64,000 nt of DNA, taken from Flavobacterium solisilvae (lineage in GTDB: Bacteria > Bacteroidota > Bacteroidia > Flavobacteriales > Flavobacteriaceae). A model generated the notes under the pieces. It did no database searches and was not told the origin of the DNA. It saw nothing but the letters and a program-made list of their open reading frames with translations. The DNA is taken from the NCBI RefSeq assembly GCF_012911605.1, contig NZ_JAAMPT010000208.1:351285-415284 (forward strand), written 5' to 3'. Every line of letters begins with the position of its first letter. The stretch's first letter is position 1. Below, one piece after another: positions 32,161 to 40,508 of this stretch. A program made the position numbers and the translations under genes.

Positions 32161-32560
32161 AAATATCTGGTCTTTTCCTGTTCTGTTTTACTTCAGAATT
32201 AGTTTTTTTATCCTTAATTCGCTTTTCAACAACCGATTTTGGTACTGAAGTTGGCTTTCTTTTCTTTGGAACAACCAAAGCTTTTTTTAGCATTTCCAAA
32301 AAACGCTTGGTTACAATTTCTTTATTTTTGAGTTGGCTTCGGTCTTCATCGCAGTTTAAAATCAAAATGTTTTCCGAAGTTAATTTGGTTGCCAATTTTT
32401 CAGAAATAAGCATTTTTTGCTCGTCGGAAAGTGCTTGAGAAGCATTCAAATCAAAAGTCAAAACCACTTTTGACGAAACTTTGTTTACGTTTTGTCCGCC
32501 AGCACCGGAACTTCTAACGGCTTTGTATTGCAATTCAGTTAAAAGTAAATCAGTTTTCAT
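32159..32560 (-). CDS. arfB: Peptidyl-tRNA hydrolase ArfB (ribosome rescue)
   Basis: A 133-residue release-factor-like protein (YaeJ family). The GGQ motif is at 21-23 in VRSSGAGGQNVNKVSSKVVL, and the C-terminal tail is very basic (PKKRKPTSVPKSVVEKRIKD and KQNRKRPDI), as expected for the helix that enters the empty mRNA channel. It frees stalled ribosomes that lack a stop codon. It lacks the codon-recognition domains of RF1/RF2, so it is not a truncated release factor. The start overlaps the DUF4301 gene by 11 bases. Confidence 0.95.
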   Translation of the reverse strand: MKTDLLLTELQYKAVRSSGAGGQNVNKVSSKVVLTFDLNASQALSDEQKMLISEKLATKLTSENILILNCDEDRSQLKNKEIVTKRFLEMLKKALVVPKKRKPTSVPKSVVEKRIKDKKTNSEVKQNRKRPDI

Positions 32561-34151
32561 ATTGCGGTTGATGTGCCGGTTTTAATAAATCGTTTACTGT
32601 TTTCACCGGATTGAATGTTACGAGCGGAACTTCTACAAAAACAGTTATCCATTTTGCCATTGCACCATTCCAAAGTCCAGGTAATTCGTATCCTTTTAAT
32701 TCTTTTCCTTTGTTGTTTTTTTGCACAATAAATCCGGAGGTATGATCGACGAATTGTGTTAAATCAAATTTATTTCCATGATAATCTTTGGTTGCGCAAA
32801 CTAAATCCACTGGATTAAAATGAGTTGCTTTGGATAAAATTTCGTTTTGAACAAAATCGTTTGTATCAACTTGAGAACTTTCTACAATTTGGAGAGACAA
32901 ATTACCTTTAGCATTTCTTACCCAAAATGGTCCGCCGCCAGGTTCACCTTCATTTTTTACCATTCCACAAACACGAATTGGTCGGTTTAATTTGGTTTTA
33001 ATGAACTCGATTTTGTGCTCAAATGTAAACTTCTGAAAATCATCTCTTACTTTAATGTTCAGTTTTGATTTCATAAAATCAACAACAGTTTCCACTTCGT
33101 TTTCTTGAAATTCTTGTTTTTCGATGGCATTCAAAATGGCAAAAATTTGCTCTTGAAATTCGAGTAAAATTCCAGCCAAACCTTTTTTATACAAAGTAAT
33201 TTCTTTGATATGATTTTGGATTACATTGTCAATATTTTTGATAAAAATAACATCAGCATCAAGCGAATTTAGGTTGTTTATCAATGCGCCATGTCCACCA
33301 GGACGAAAAACTAATTGTCCATTTTCATTACGAAATGGTTGGTTTTTTAAATCAACAGCAATCGTATCCGTTGATTTATGCTGATAAGAATAACTCACAT
33401 TCAAAGTGGTTTCAGTTCTATTTTCTACTTTTTCTTTTACATTATCTACAATTTCACGAAATAAGGCTTCATGATTTTCTGAAACGGTAAAATGAAGATG
33501 AGAAACGCCATTTGACGTAGCATAAAAAGCACATTCATTCAGGTGTTCTTCCACTGGAGTTGCAATGTGTGATTGATATTTATGAAAATCCAAAACACCT
33601 TTGGGTTTATTTGCAAAATCAAAATGTTCACTTGAAAGCATTGTTTTAATGAAATAATAACTTTTTTCGTGACTTTCTAGCGAATAATAATTGGGAACCA
33701 AAGATTTAACCTTTGATTTTATTTCTTCAAAAAAAGGAAATTTTTCAATTCCGGCTAAAAAAGTGGGAAGGTTTTTGTCTTTTTTTCGGTTGATGTATGC
33801 GTTTATGGTTTCATTTTCATGATCAAAATCATTAAGAAATTCATTCAAAAATTTGAACATTCGACTGGCTGCACCCGAAGCTGGAACGAATTTTTTCAAC
33901 TTTAACGTTGATTTTTTTTCGTCAAAAAATACTGATTTTGAATTGAATTCGTCTTCAGAAAGTTTTAAAATTCCGTCGTCAATTTTTGCTGGACGATACA
34001 AATACATTTTTGGAATTCCAGTTTGGAAAATAGCGAGTTCTGCCTCAATTTTACTCAAATCAATTCCATGTTTGTTAATTTGATTAAAATCGGCTTCGGT
34101 AAATCCGTATGTGTTGACTAATTTGTCTTTTGTTGTAAAATTTTCTTCCAT
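32550..34151 (-). CDS. DUF4301 family protein
   Basis: A 533-residue protein of the Bacteroidota DUF4301 family. Visible blocks: KKFVPASGAASRMFKFLNEF (about 88-107), FHKYQSHIATPVEEHLNECA, RPGGHGALINNLNSLDADVI, MVKNEGEPGGGPFWVRNAKG and VDLVCATKDYHGNKFDLTQF. The GHGALINNL and GGGPFWV blocks resemble nucleotidyl-transferase-like sugar-nucleotide enzymes, but I do not assign a reaction. No signal peptide or TM is present. It overlaps pnuC by 34 bases and arfB by 11 bases, so it belongs to one tight operon. Confidence 0.88.
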   Translation of the reverse strand: MEENFTTKDKLVNTYGFTEADFNQINKHGIDLSKIEAELAIFQTGIPKMYLYRPAKIDDGILKLSEDEFNSKSVFFDEKKSTLKLKKFVPASGAASRMFKFLNEFLNDFDHENETINAYINRKKDKNLPTFLAGIEKFPFFEEIKSKVKSLVPNYYSLESHEKSYYFIKTMLSSEHFDFANKPKGVLDFHKYQSHIATPVEEHLNECAFYATSNGVSHLHFTVSENHEALFREIVDNVKEKVENRTETTLNVSYSYQHKSTDTIAVDLKNQPFRNENGQLVFRPGGHGALINNLNSLDADVIFIKNIDNVIQNHIKEITLYKKGLAGILLEFQEQIFAILNAIEKQEFQENEVETVVDFMKSKLNIKVRDDFQKFTFEHKIEFIKTKLNRPIRVCGMVKNEGEPGGGPFWVRNAKGNLSLQIVESSQVDTNDFVQNEILSKATHFNPVDLVCATKDYHGNKFDLTQFVDHTSGFIVQKNNKGKELKGYELPGLWNGAMAKWITVFVEVPLVTFNPVKTVNDLLKPAHQPQYEN

Positions 34152-34735
34152 TCTAAATAACCATAAATGGCGATAATTGTGAAAAATACATATTGAATAC
34201 TCGTGAAAGTATATCCTTTAGCAAAATACATTGGGATAGAAATGATATCACCAATTATCCATAAAATCCAGTTTTCTATCTTTCGTCTTGCCATTAACCA
34301 CATTCCAACGAAAAATATTCCTGTTACAAATGTATCAATATAGGATGTCCAATGTGTTAATTTATCAAAAAAGATATAAACCGAAATGACTAATGCTATA
34401 CTTGCAAGAAATAGCAACATTCCTTTTTTTATTTCGGATGAAGCAATTTTTGAAATGGGAAATTCATCTACTTTGCCTTTTTTTCTTGTCCAAATATACC
34501 AACCATAAATGCTCATGATTACGTAGTAAAAATTAATCATCATGTCACCAAGCAATGACCATTTCCAAAGTAAAAACACATAAATTGCCGTATTGATAAT
34601 TCCTGTTGGAAACACCAAAATGTTATTTTTTTTGGCAAACCAAACACTGAATAGTCCGAATAAAATTGCGGTTAATTCTAAGGCAATTTCAAGCGCTGGA
34701 TAATTTTTATATTGGGAAAAAAGGAAATCTATCAT
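34118..34735 (-). CDS. PnuC-family permease, possibly the thiamine type (PnuT)
   Basis: A 205-residue membrane protein with about seven TM segments. The family motifs are visible: FGLFSVWFAKKNNILVFPTG, INFYYVIMSIYGWYIWTRKK, and WILWIIGDIISIPMYFAKGY. PnuC members move nicotinamide riboside, but Bacteroidota members encoded near TPP riboswitches carry thiamine. This gene is one operon stretch upstream of a TPP-controlled TonB receptor; it is not itself preceded by an aptamer. Substrate choice (thiamine against nicotinamide riboside) is therefore an inference from context. It overlaps the GGGP synthase gene by 4 bases (ATGA). Confidence 0.85.
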   Translation of the reverse strand: MIDFLFSQYKNYPALEIALELTAILFGLFSVWFAKKNNILVFPTGIINTAIYVFLLWKWSLLGDMMINFYYVIMSIYGWYIWTRKKGKVDEFPISKIASSEIKKGMLLFLASIALVISVYIFFDKLTHWTSYIDTFVTGIFFVGMWLMARRKIENWILWIIGDIISIPMYFAKGYTFTSIQYVFFTIIAIYGYLEWKKILQQKTN

Positions 34736-35490
34736 TTTTTTTGCACTTCGACTGCGCTCAGTGTGACATTATGTTGATTATCAAAAAAGTTTATGTCATT
34801 TTCAAAAGCTGTTCCAATAACAACCATATCTGCGCCAGCAAGAAAAGCGTCGTCAATAGCTTTTTTGGAACGAATTCCGCCACCAACAATCAACGGCACA
34901 GAAATTCTACTAGAAACTTCTGAAATCATTTCCAAAGGAACGGCATTTTTTGCGCCACTTCCAGCTTCGAGGTAAATTAATTTATTGCCAATAAATTCGC
35001 CCGCTTTAGCCGTTTGTGTAACATATTCGATATTATTTTTACTCAAAGGTTTGGTTTTACTAACGCGTTCTACGGCAGTTTCGTTTCCACTTTCAATTAA
35101 AATATAACCCGTTGAAATTACTTCCAAAGTTGTTTTTTCTAAAATTGGAACGGCTTCAACTTGATGTTCAATTAAATAATCAGGATTTCGTCCAGAAAGT
35201 AATTGCAGAAACAAAATCCCATGAGCTTCTGAAGAAATTTGCGATGGATTTCCAGGAAAAAGTAAAATAGGAAGTTTAGTATTTTTTTTTAACTGGACGA
35301 TAATTTCGTCTAAATGATTACCTTCAAATGAGCTTCCGCCAACTAAAATATGTGTTGCTGGCGATTGATTTATTTTTTCTGCCAAAGTTGAAATGGTTTC
35401 CAGTGCAACTTTATCGGGATCGATTAAAATTGCCAGAAGTTTTTCTGACTTGGCTTTTGAAATTCGTATTTCGTTGTAAATGTTTGTCAT
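34732..35490 (-). CDS. Geranylgeranylglyceryl / heptaprenylglyceryl phosphate synthase
   Basis: A 252-residue TIM-barrel prenyltransferase of the GGGPS/PcrB family, which joins a polyprenyl diphosphate to sn-glycerol-1-phosphate to form an ether bond. Motifs: LLAILIDPDKVALE (the phosphate-binding start), HILVGGSSFEGN, LLFPGNPSQIS, KLIYLEAGSGAKNAVPLEMI and PLIVGGGIRSKKAIDDAFLA with VVIGTAFEND at the end. The last dozen residues (HNVTLSAVEVQKK) are encoded by a REP-like palindrome at 34744-34770, and look added. Homologues exist in Bacteroidota without archaeal lipids, so the product is unclear. It overlaps pnuC by 4 bases. Confidence 0.9.
   Translation of the reverse strand: MTNIYNEIRISKAKSEKLLAILIDPDKVALETISTLAEKINQSPATHILVGGSSFEGNHLDEIIVQLKKNTKLPILLFPGNPSQISSEAHGILFLQLLSGRNPDYLIEHQVEAVPILEKTTLEVISTGYILIESGNETAVERVSKTKPLSKNNIEYVTQTAKAGEFIGNKLIYLEAGSGAKNAVPLEMISEVSSRISVPLIVGGGIRSKKAIDDAFLAGADMVVIGTAFENDINFFDNQHNVTLSAVEVQKK
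34744..34770 (-). repeat. REP-like palindrome encoding the end of the GGGP synthase
   Basis: Minus strand TGTCACACTGAGCGCAGTCG, closely matching TGTCACATCGAGCGCAGTCG near 26924 on the plus strand. Both are the short palindromic type common in Flavobacteria between genes; here one falls inside a coding region. Confidence 0.7.
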
Positions 35491-35497
35491 TTTTTAG

Positions 35498-36130
35498 TTA
35501 TTCGTTTTTTTCGAAAGCACAAACAAAAACATAGTCTTCGATAAAATCAAAAACTACATCGAAATATTCTGTTTTGTTGTTAAACTTCAATTTGGCAACT
35601 GCTTTTTTATCTTCCAAGTTAAATTCTTTTTCAAAAATATGTAGCGGAAAACTAATTCCAGGTTTGTTTTTAATTTTAAAAACACTTTCTTTAATTCCCC
35701 AAATTACGGTAGCTTTTCTCATTTTTTCTTCATGCGATAAGTTTTCCAAATGAAAAATTTCCATAAATCTTGGAGCAATTTTTAAGGTTTTCTCTTTTAA
35801 TAATTCTAAATCAGCACCAATCACTTCATCACTAATCACGATAACCGAAAATTCATGCGAATGAGAAATGGTGATATGTTTTCCATCATTCAAATGTGGT
35901 TTTCCAAATTCATCATAATACAAATCAAAATCAGTATATCCAGCCGACATCAGCAACTTTCGAACGCTCAAAAAGCCTTTTTGATGACTTTCGGATTTCA
36001 TTGTTTCTAATCGTGCCAACGAAACATCTTTCAAAGCAACACTCCGAAAAAGTTCGTCCCAGGTTTCGGATATTTTCCAAACCCAAAGTTTTGTTGTCTT
36101 GTTTAATTCTTTGATTGTAAGTAATGGCAT
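35498..36130 (-). CDS. 4'-phosphopantetheinyl transferase superfamily protein
   Basis: A 210-residue Sfp/AcpT-type enzyme that moves the phosphopantetheine arm of CoA to a serine of carrier proteins. The two metal and CoA motifs are clear: VIGADLELLKEKTLKIAPRF (GxDxE) and TVIWGIKESVFKIKNK (WxxKE). The N-terminal half is the first pseudo-repeat of the fold, including TISHSHEFSVIVISD. The true carrier protein substrate is unknown; no polyketide or peptide synthetase genes are nearby. It is 7 bases before the GGGP synthase and may head the arfB operon. Confidence 0.9.
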   Translation of the reverse strand: MPLLTIKELNKTTKLWVWKISETWDELFRSVALKDVSLARLETMKSESHQKGFLSVRKLLMSAGYTDFDLYYDEFGKPHLNDGKHITISHSHEFSVIVISDEVIGADLELLKEKTLKIAPRFMEIFHLENLSHEEKMRKATVIWGIKESVFKIKNKPGISFPLHIFEKEFNLEDKKAVAKLKFNNKTEYFDVVFDFIEDYVFVCAFEKNE

Positions 36131-36227
36131 GACAGTGTTGAAATTATCTATTTGTTTTTCAAAAGATTAAAGGATTAAACATTTCACAAATTTTGAAAAT
36201 AAATTATTAAATTAAAAACCTATGTTG

Positions 36228-36235
36228 TAATTTTG
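36228..36235 (+). promoter_or_regulatory. Promoter of ahcY (-7 TAATTTTG)
   Basis: TAATTTTG, exact TAnnTTTG, 33 bases before the ahcY ATG. I found no fitting -33 element and no riboswitch fold in the 137-base leader region. Confidence 0.5.
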
Positions 36236-36267
36236 CATCAAATTTTATAAAACAAATATACAAATAG

Positions 36268-37584
36268 ATGAGTACACAAACATTACCATTTGTAGCTTAC
36301 AAAGTTAAAGACATTAACTTGGCAGCTTGGGGAAGAAAAGAAATTGAATTAGCTGAAGCTGAAATGCCAGGATTAATGGCTTTAAGAGCTGAATATGGCG
36401 CAACTCAACCGTTGAAAGGTGCGAGAATTGCAGGTTGTCTTCACATGACTATTCAGACTGCTGTTTTAATTGAAACTTTAATTGCTCTTGGTGCAGAAGT
36501 TACTTGGTCATCTTGTAATATTTTCTCAACTCAAGATCAAGCTGCTGCTGCAATCGCTGCTGCTGGAATTCAAGTGTATGCTTGGAAAGGTTTAAATGAA
36601 GAAGAATTTGACTGGTGTATCGAACAAACGTTATTCTTTGGTGAAGACAGAAAACCATTGAACATGATTTTGGATGATGGTGGTGATTTGACTAACATGG
36701 TTTTTGACCGTTACCCAGAATTAATTCCTGGTATTAAAGGTTTGTCTGAAGAAACTACAACTGGTGTTCACCGTTTATATGAAAGAATGAAAAACGGAAC
36801 TTTGTTCATGCCGGCAATTAACGTAAACGATTCAGTTACTAAATCAAAATTTGACAACAAATATGGTTGTAAAGAATCGGCTGTTGATGCTATCAGAAGA
36901 GCAACTGATGTTATGTTAGCTGGAAAAAGAGTTGTAGTTTGTGGTTATGGTGACGTTGGAAAAGGAACTGCGGCTTCTTTCCGTGGCGCTGGTTCTATTG
37001 TAACTGTAACTGAAATCGATCCAATTTGTGCTTTACAAGCTGCAATGGATGGTTTTGAAGTGAAAAAATTAGACACTGTTGTTGGAAATGCAGATATTAT
37101 CATTACCACAACAGGAAATAAAGATATTGTTGTAGGAAGACATTTTGAAGCGATGAAAGATAAAACTATCGTTTGTAATATTGGTCACTTTGACAATGAA
37201 ATTGATATGGCTTGGTTAAACAAAAACCACGGTTCAACAAAAATCGAAATCAAACCTCAAGTTGATAAATACAACGTAAACGGAAAAGACATCATCATTT
37301 TGGCTGAAGGTCGTTTAGTAAACTTAGGTTGTGCAACTGGTCATCCAAGTTTTGTAATGAGTAATTCATTTACAAACCAAACTTTGGCACAAATTGAATT
37401 ATGGAATAATTCGGCTAACTATAAAAATGAAGTATACATGTTGCCTAAACATTTAGATGAAAAAGTGGCTGCTTTACACTTGGCTAAACTTGGTGTTGAA
37501 TTAGAAACTTTAAATGATGAACAAGCTGCTTATATTGGAGTAGAAGTTCAAGGTCCATTTAAACCAGAATATTACAGATATTAA
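36268..37584 (+). CDS. ahcY: Adenosylhomocysteinase
   Basis: A 438-residue enzyme that splits S-adenosylhomocysteine into homocysteine and adenosine, keeping methylation reactions from product inhibition. Conserved parts: [39 protein letters not shown], the NAD-binding [20 protein letters not shown] (about 226-245), [10 protein letters not shown] and the C-terminal PEYYRY that contacts the neighbouring subunit. Length is that of the common bacterial type. It is monocistronic with a strong terminator. Confidence 0.98.
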   Translation: MSTQTLPFVAYKVKDINLAAWGRKEIELAEAEMPGLMALRAEYGATQPLKGARIAGCLHMTIQTAVLIETLIALGAEVTWSSCNIFSTQDQAAAAIAAAGIQVYAWKGLNEEEFDWCIEQTLFFGEDRKPLNMILDDGGDLTNMVFDRYPELIPGIKGLSEETTTGVHRLYERMKNGTLFMPAINVNDSVTKSKFDNKYGCKESAVDAIRRATDVMLAGKRVVVCGYGDVGKGTAASFRGAGSIVTVTEIDPICALQAAMDGFEVKKLDTVVGNADIIITTTGNKDIVVGRHFEAMKDKTIVCNIGHFDNEIDMAWLNKNHGSTKIEIKPQVDKYNVNGKDIIILAEGRLVNLGCATGHPSFVMSNSFTNQTLAQIELWNNSANYKNEVYMLPKHLDEKVAALHLAKLGVELETLNDEQAAYIGVEVQGPFKPEYYRY

Positions 37585-37610
37585 TATTTTAGCATAAAAA
37601 TATTAAATCA

Positions 37611-37637
37611 AAAACCCTTGCAATTGCAAGGGTTTTT
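37611..37637 (+). terminator. Intrinsic terminator after ahcY
   Basis: AAAACCCTTGCAATTGCAAGGGTTTT: a perfect stem with a 2- to 4-base loop followed by a T-run. Confidence 0.93.
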
Positions 37638-37672
37638 TGTTGGCTGAAATAAAAGAAAAATCCTAATTTATC

Positions 37673-37718
37673 CCCGATTGTAACGGAAATCCTCGCAGAG
37701 ATTGAAGTGGAAAGCGGG
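37673..37718 (+). repeat. Structured intergenic element, copy 2
   Basis: CCCGATTGTAACGGAAATC, then CTCGCAGA, then GATTGAAGTGGAAAGCGGG. The arms are 13 of 19 and 14 of 19 identical to copy 1 (26892-26993, minus strand), and close the same structure: outer stem, large purine-rich internal loop, AATC/GATT helix with a bulged C, variable tip. Confidence 0.8.
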
Positions 37719-37769
37719 AAAATGGTTTTCAAGGAATTAATAATCTTTCGATTTTTATATGTTTTTTTG

Positions 37770-37777
37770 TAACTTTG
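37770..37777 (+). promoter_or_regulatory. Promoter of the small lipoprotein gene
   Basis: TAACTTTG, exact TAnnTTTG, 55 bases before the ATG. Confidence 0.55.
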
Positions 37778-37832
37778 AATAATTGGCACATATTTTGTTT
37801 GGTTAATTTTAACATTTAAAAACTATAAAAAA

Positions 37833-38186
37833 ATGAAAAAAGTATTTTTGACTATGGCAGCTGTAGCGATGATTTTTGCTACATCTTGTAAAAAAGAAAC
37901 AACAGAAACAACTCCAGAAGAAGTGGTTACAACTGTTGAAAACGAAGTTTCTGAAGGTGCTGATGCGCTAGAAGCAAGTTATAACGAAGCAGTTGCTAAG
38001 CTTGAAGAAGCTAAGAAAAACGGCGATGCAGCAGCTGAAAAACTAGCTCAAGAAGCAGTTGATAAAGCAAAATCGGCTTGGGAAGCAGCAAAAGCTTCAA
38101 CAGAAGAAGCAGCAAATGATGTAAAAGAAGGTGTTGAAAACGCTGCTGGTGATGTAAAACAAGAGTTGAAAAAAGCAACTGAATAA
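37833..38186 (+). CDS. Small lipoprotein with Ala/Glu/Lys-rich helical repeats
   Basis: A 117-residue lipoprotein with signal MKKVFLTMAAVAMIFATSC (Cys19) followed by a low-complexity acidic helix rich in Ala, Glu and Lys (AVAKLEEAKKNGDAAAEKLA, then EAVDKAKSAWEAAKASTEEA). The composition and 11-residue-like phasing resemble late-embryogenesis-abundant or apolipophorin-type amphipathic helices, which shield membranes or proteins under stress. This is composition-based, not a firm family assignment. It has its own promoter, with the structured element 115 bases upstream, and a strong terminator. Confidence 0.75.
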   Translation: MKKVFLTMAAVAMIFATSCKKETTETTPEEVVTTVENEVSEGADALEASYNEAVAKLEEAKKNGDAAAEKLAQEAVDKAKSAWEAAKASTEEAANDVKEGVENAAGDVKQELKKATE

Positions 38187-38246
38187 TTTTAATAAGCTTA
38201 AAACAAAAATCTCTTAGTTTAAGAAACTAATTTAGAATTTTTAAAC

Positions 38247-38280
38247 AAAAAACCCGTTCGCCTTGGCGAACGGGTTTTGT
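38247..38280. terminator. Bidirectional terminator
   Basis: AAACCCGTTCGCC and GGCGAACGGGTTT around a 2-base loop, between the convergent lipoprotein and rpmA genes. Confidence 0.93.
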
Positions 38281-38300
38281 ATTTTAATAAGAGTTTGTTC

Positions 38301-38561
38301 TTATGCTTCGAATGGAATTACAGAAACAAATGATTTGTTGTCACCTTTTTTCTGAAATTTCACTACTCCATCAACTTTTGCATGTAAAGTATGATCTTTA
38401 CCCATGTAAACGTTTTCACCTGGATTGTGTTTAGAACCTCTTTGTCTAACGATGATATTACCAGCAATTGCAGCTTGACCACCATAAATCTTAACGCCTA
38501 AACGTTTCGATTCTGATTCTCTACCATTCTTAGAACTACCGACACCTTTCTTGTGAGCCAT
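38301..38561 (-). CDS. rpmA: 50S ribosomal protein L27
   Basis: An 86-residue bL27 with the standard N-terminus [20 protein letters not shown] that reaches the peptidyl-transferase centre, then [20 protein letters not shown] and [20 protein letters not shown]. No cleavable N-terminal extension as found in Firmicutes is present. It follows rplU by 24 bases. Confidence 0.98.
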   Translation of the reverse strand: MAHKKGVGSSKNGRESESKRLGVKIYGGQAAIAGNIIVRQRGSKHNPGENVYMGKDHTLHAKVDGVVKFQKKGDNKSFVSVIPFEA

Positions 38562-38585
38562 GACGTTTTAGTTTTTAAATGTTAA

Positions 38586-38945
38586 TTATTCTTCTGTAGC
38601 TTCAGCTTTTTTTGCTGCTTTCTTTTTTGGAGCACTTCCGTTGATACCTTCAATCACGATTTGAGTTAGGTATTGTCTGTGTCCATTTCTTTTTTTGTAA
38701 CCTTTTCTTCTTTTCTTTTTGAAAACGATTACTTTGTCTCCTTTTAAGTGTTGTAACACTTTGGCTTCTACTGAAGCACCTTCTATAGCTGGGGCGCCAA
38801 GAGTAACGTTTCCATTATCGTCTAATAAAAGAACTTTTTCAAAAGATACTTTTGAACCTTCTTCATTAGCTAAACGGTGAACATAAACTTTTTGGTCTTT
38901 GCTTACTTTAAATTGTTGCCCTGCTATCTCTACGATTGCGTACAT
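38586..38945 (-). CDS. rplU: 50S ribosomal protein L21
   Basis: A 119-residue bL21: [40 protein letters not shown] and the conserved [20 protein letters not shown] near residue 80-100. The C-terminal 15 residues ([16 protein letters not shown]) are a lysine/alanine-rich tail usual in Bacteroidota. It precedes rpmA in the usual rplU-rpmA pair. Confidence 0.98.
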   Translation of the reverse strand: MYAIVEIAGQQFKVSKDQKVYVHRLANEEGSKVSFEKVLLLDDNGNVTLGAPAIEGASVEAKVLQHLKGDKVIVFKKKRRKGYKKRNGHRQYLTQIVIEGINGSAPKKKAAKKAEATEE

Positions 38946-38989
38946 AACAATAATGTTTAATTAATTTTAAATTCCGACTTTTCGGGATG

Positions 38990-38997
38990 CAAATATA
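38990..38997 (-). promoter_or_regulatory. Promoter of rplU-rpmA
   Basis: Minus strand TTG, 19 bases, TATATTTG: a full match. The leader starts with a small CCGA/TCGG hairpin about five bases after the -7 element. Confidence 0.75.
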
Positions 38998-39099
38998 CAA
39001 CTAATTCTTTTACACGCAACTGAATGCTTAAAAAAGATTTTTTCCTAGTAAAAATAAGACTTTATGTAAGTTTTAATTTTTTGAACCAGAATAAAAAAG

Positions 39100-39107
39100 T
39101 ACTTTTG
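39100..39107 (+). promoter_or_regulatory. Promoter of the M16 peptidase pair
   Basis: TACTTTTG with TTG 16 bases upstream; the ATG follows 62 bases later. Confidence 0.55.
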
Positions 39108-39169
39108 TGTAACAAAATGGTAAGTTGGCTTACTAACTAAACTATCAACGAAAAAAATTTCAATTTTTT

Positions 39170-40495
39170 ATGAAAAAATCATTAATTGCTTTAAGTTCAA
39201 TACTTATGTTTGGCGGAGTTGCTTCTGCTCAAAAGGTTGCTTTTGAAGAATATGACTTAGACAACGGATTGCATGTAATTTTACACAATGACCAATCTGC
39301 TCCAGTCGTTATTACTTCGGTTATGTATCATGTAGGTTCAAAAGACGAAAATCCAGAAAGAACAGGTTTTGCTCACTTTTTTGAACACCTATTATTTGAA
39401 GGTACTGAAAATATTAAAAGAGGTGAATGGTTTAAAATTGTAACTGCTAATGGTGGTACAAATAACGCTAATACTTCAGAAGATAGAACCTATTATTTTG
39501 AAGTTTTCCCTTCAAACAGCTTAGAAGTTGGTCTTTGGATGGAATCAGAAAGATTAATGCATCCAGTGATTAACCAAATTGGTGTTGATACTCAAAATGA
39601 AGTAGTTAAAGAAGAAAAAAGACTTCGTGTGGATAATCAACCTTATGGAAGCATAATTGCTGAGGTAAAGAAAAATATGTTTAAAGTTCATCCTTATCGT
39701 TGGGCGCCAATTGGTTCTATGGAACATCTTGATGCAGCAACATTGGAAGAATTTCAAGCGTTCAATAAAAAATTCTATACACCAAATAATGCAGTTCTTG
39801 TAGTTGCTGGTCAATTAGATATTGCACAAACTAAAGCTTGGATACAAAAATACTTTGGCTCAATTCCAAGAGGTGAAAAAGTTAAAAAACAAACATTTGT
39901 TGAAGAACCAATCACCGAAACAATTAGAGCAAAATATGAAGATCCAAACATTCAGAAACCGATGGTGGTTGCTTCATACAGAACACCGTCAATGAAAACT
40001 CGTGATGCTAGAGTTTTAGATATGATTTCAACAATTTTAAGCGATGGTAAAAGTTCTCGTTTATACAAAAAAATAGTTGACGACAAGAAAATGGCGTTAC
40101 AAGTTGGAGCTTTCAACTACAGTCAAGAAGATTATGGTCAATACATTCTTTATGGAATGCCACAAGGTGATGCAACTTCGGAGGATTTAATTAAAGAAAT
40201 TGATGAAGAAATTGTAAAACTTCAAAACGAATTAATCTCTGAAAAAGATTTCCAAAAACTTCAAAACATCTACGAAAACAACTATGTAAACAGTAATTCA
40301 AGTGTTGAAGGTGTTGCAGAAAACTTAGCTTCTTTTTATTTATTATATGGTGATGTAAATTTAATCAATACTGAAATTGAAATTTACCGTTCGATTACAA
40401 GAGAAGAAATTAGAAACATCGCTAAAAAATATCTAAATCCAAATCAAAGATTAATTTTAGACTATGTTCCAGGTAAAGACAAAGCTCAAAACTAA
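39170..40495 (+). CDS. M16-family zinc peptidase, catalytic subunit
   Basis: A 441-residue exported peptidase (signal MKKSLIALSSILMFGGVASA). The inverted zinc motif HFFEH is at 69-73 (HxxEH), and the distal zinc-ligand glutamate fits E149 in NEVVKEEKR, the usual 76-residue spacing. The second M16 domain (about 200-430) is the non-catalytic half. It degrades peptides in the periplasm. In this family it acts as a heterodimer with the inactive partner encoded 13 bases downstream. All catalytic residues are present. Confidence 0.94.
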   Translation: MKKSLIALSSILMFGGVASAQKVAFEEYDLDNGLHVILHNDQSAPVVITSVMYHVGSKDENPERTGFAHFFEHLLFEGTENIKRGEWFKIVTANGGTNNANTSEDRTYYFEVFPSNSLEVGLWMESERLMHPVINQIGVDTQNEVVKEEKRLRVDNQPYGSIIAEVKKNMFKVHPYRWAPIGSMEHLDAATLEEFQAFNKKFYTPNNAVLVVAGQLDIAQTKAWIQKYFGSIPRGEKVKKQTFVEEPITETIRAKYEDPNIQKPMVVASYRTPSMKTRDARVLDMISTILSDGKSSRLYKKIVDDKKMALQVGAFNYSQEDYGQYILYGMPQGDATSEDLIKEIDEEIVKLQNELISEKDFQKLQNIYENNYVNSNSSVEGVAENLASFYLLYGDVNLINTEIEIYRSITREEIRNIAKKYLNPNQRLILDYVPGKDKAQN

Positions 40496-40508
40496 GACAT
40501 CAATTATT

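Noticed and set aside
36131..36267. Possible SAH riboswitch before ahcY
   Set aside because: The 137 bases contain a promoter and an AT-rich leader without the conserved SAH-aptamer sequences.
40464..40508. Earlier start of the second M16 gene
   Set aside because: The added residues come from the end of the first gene; the signal peptide starts at 40509.
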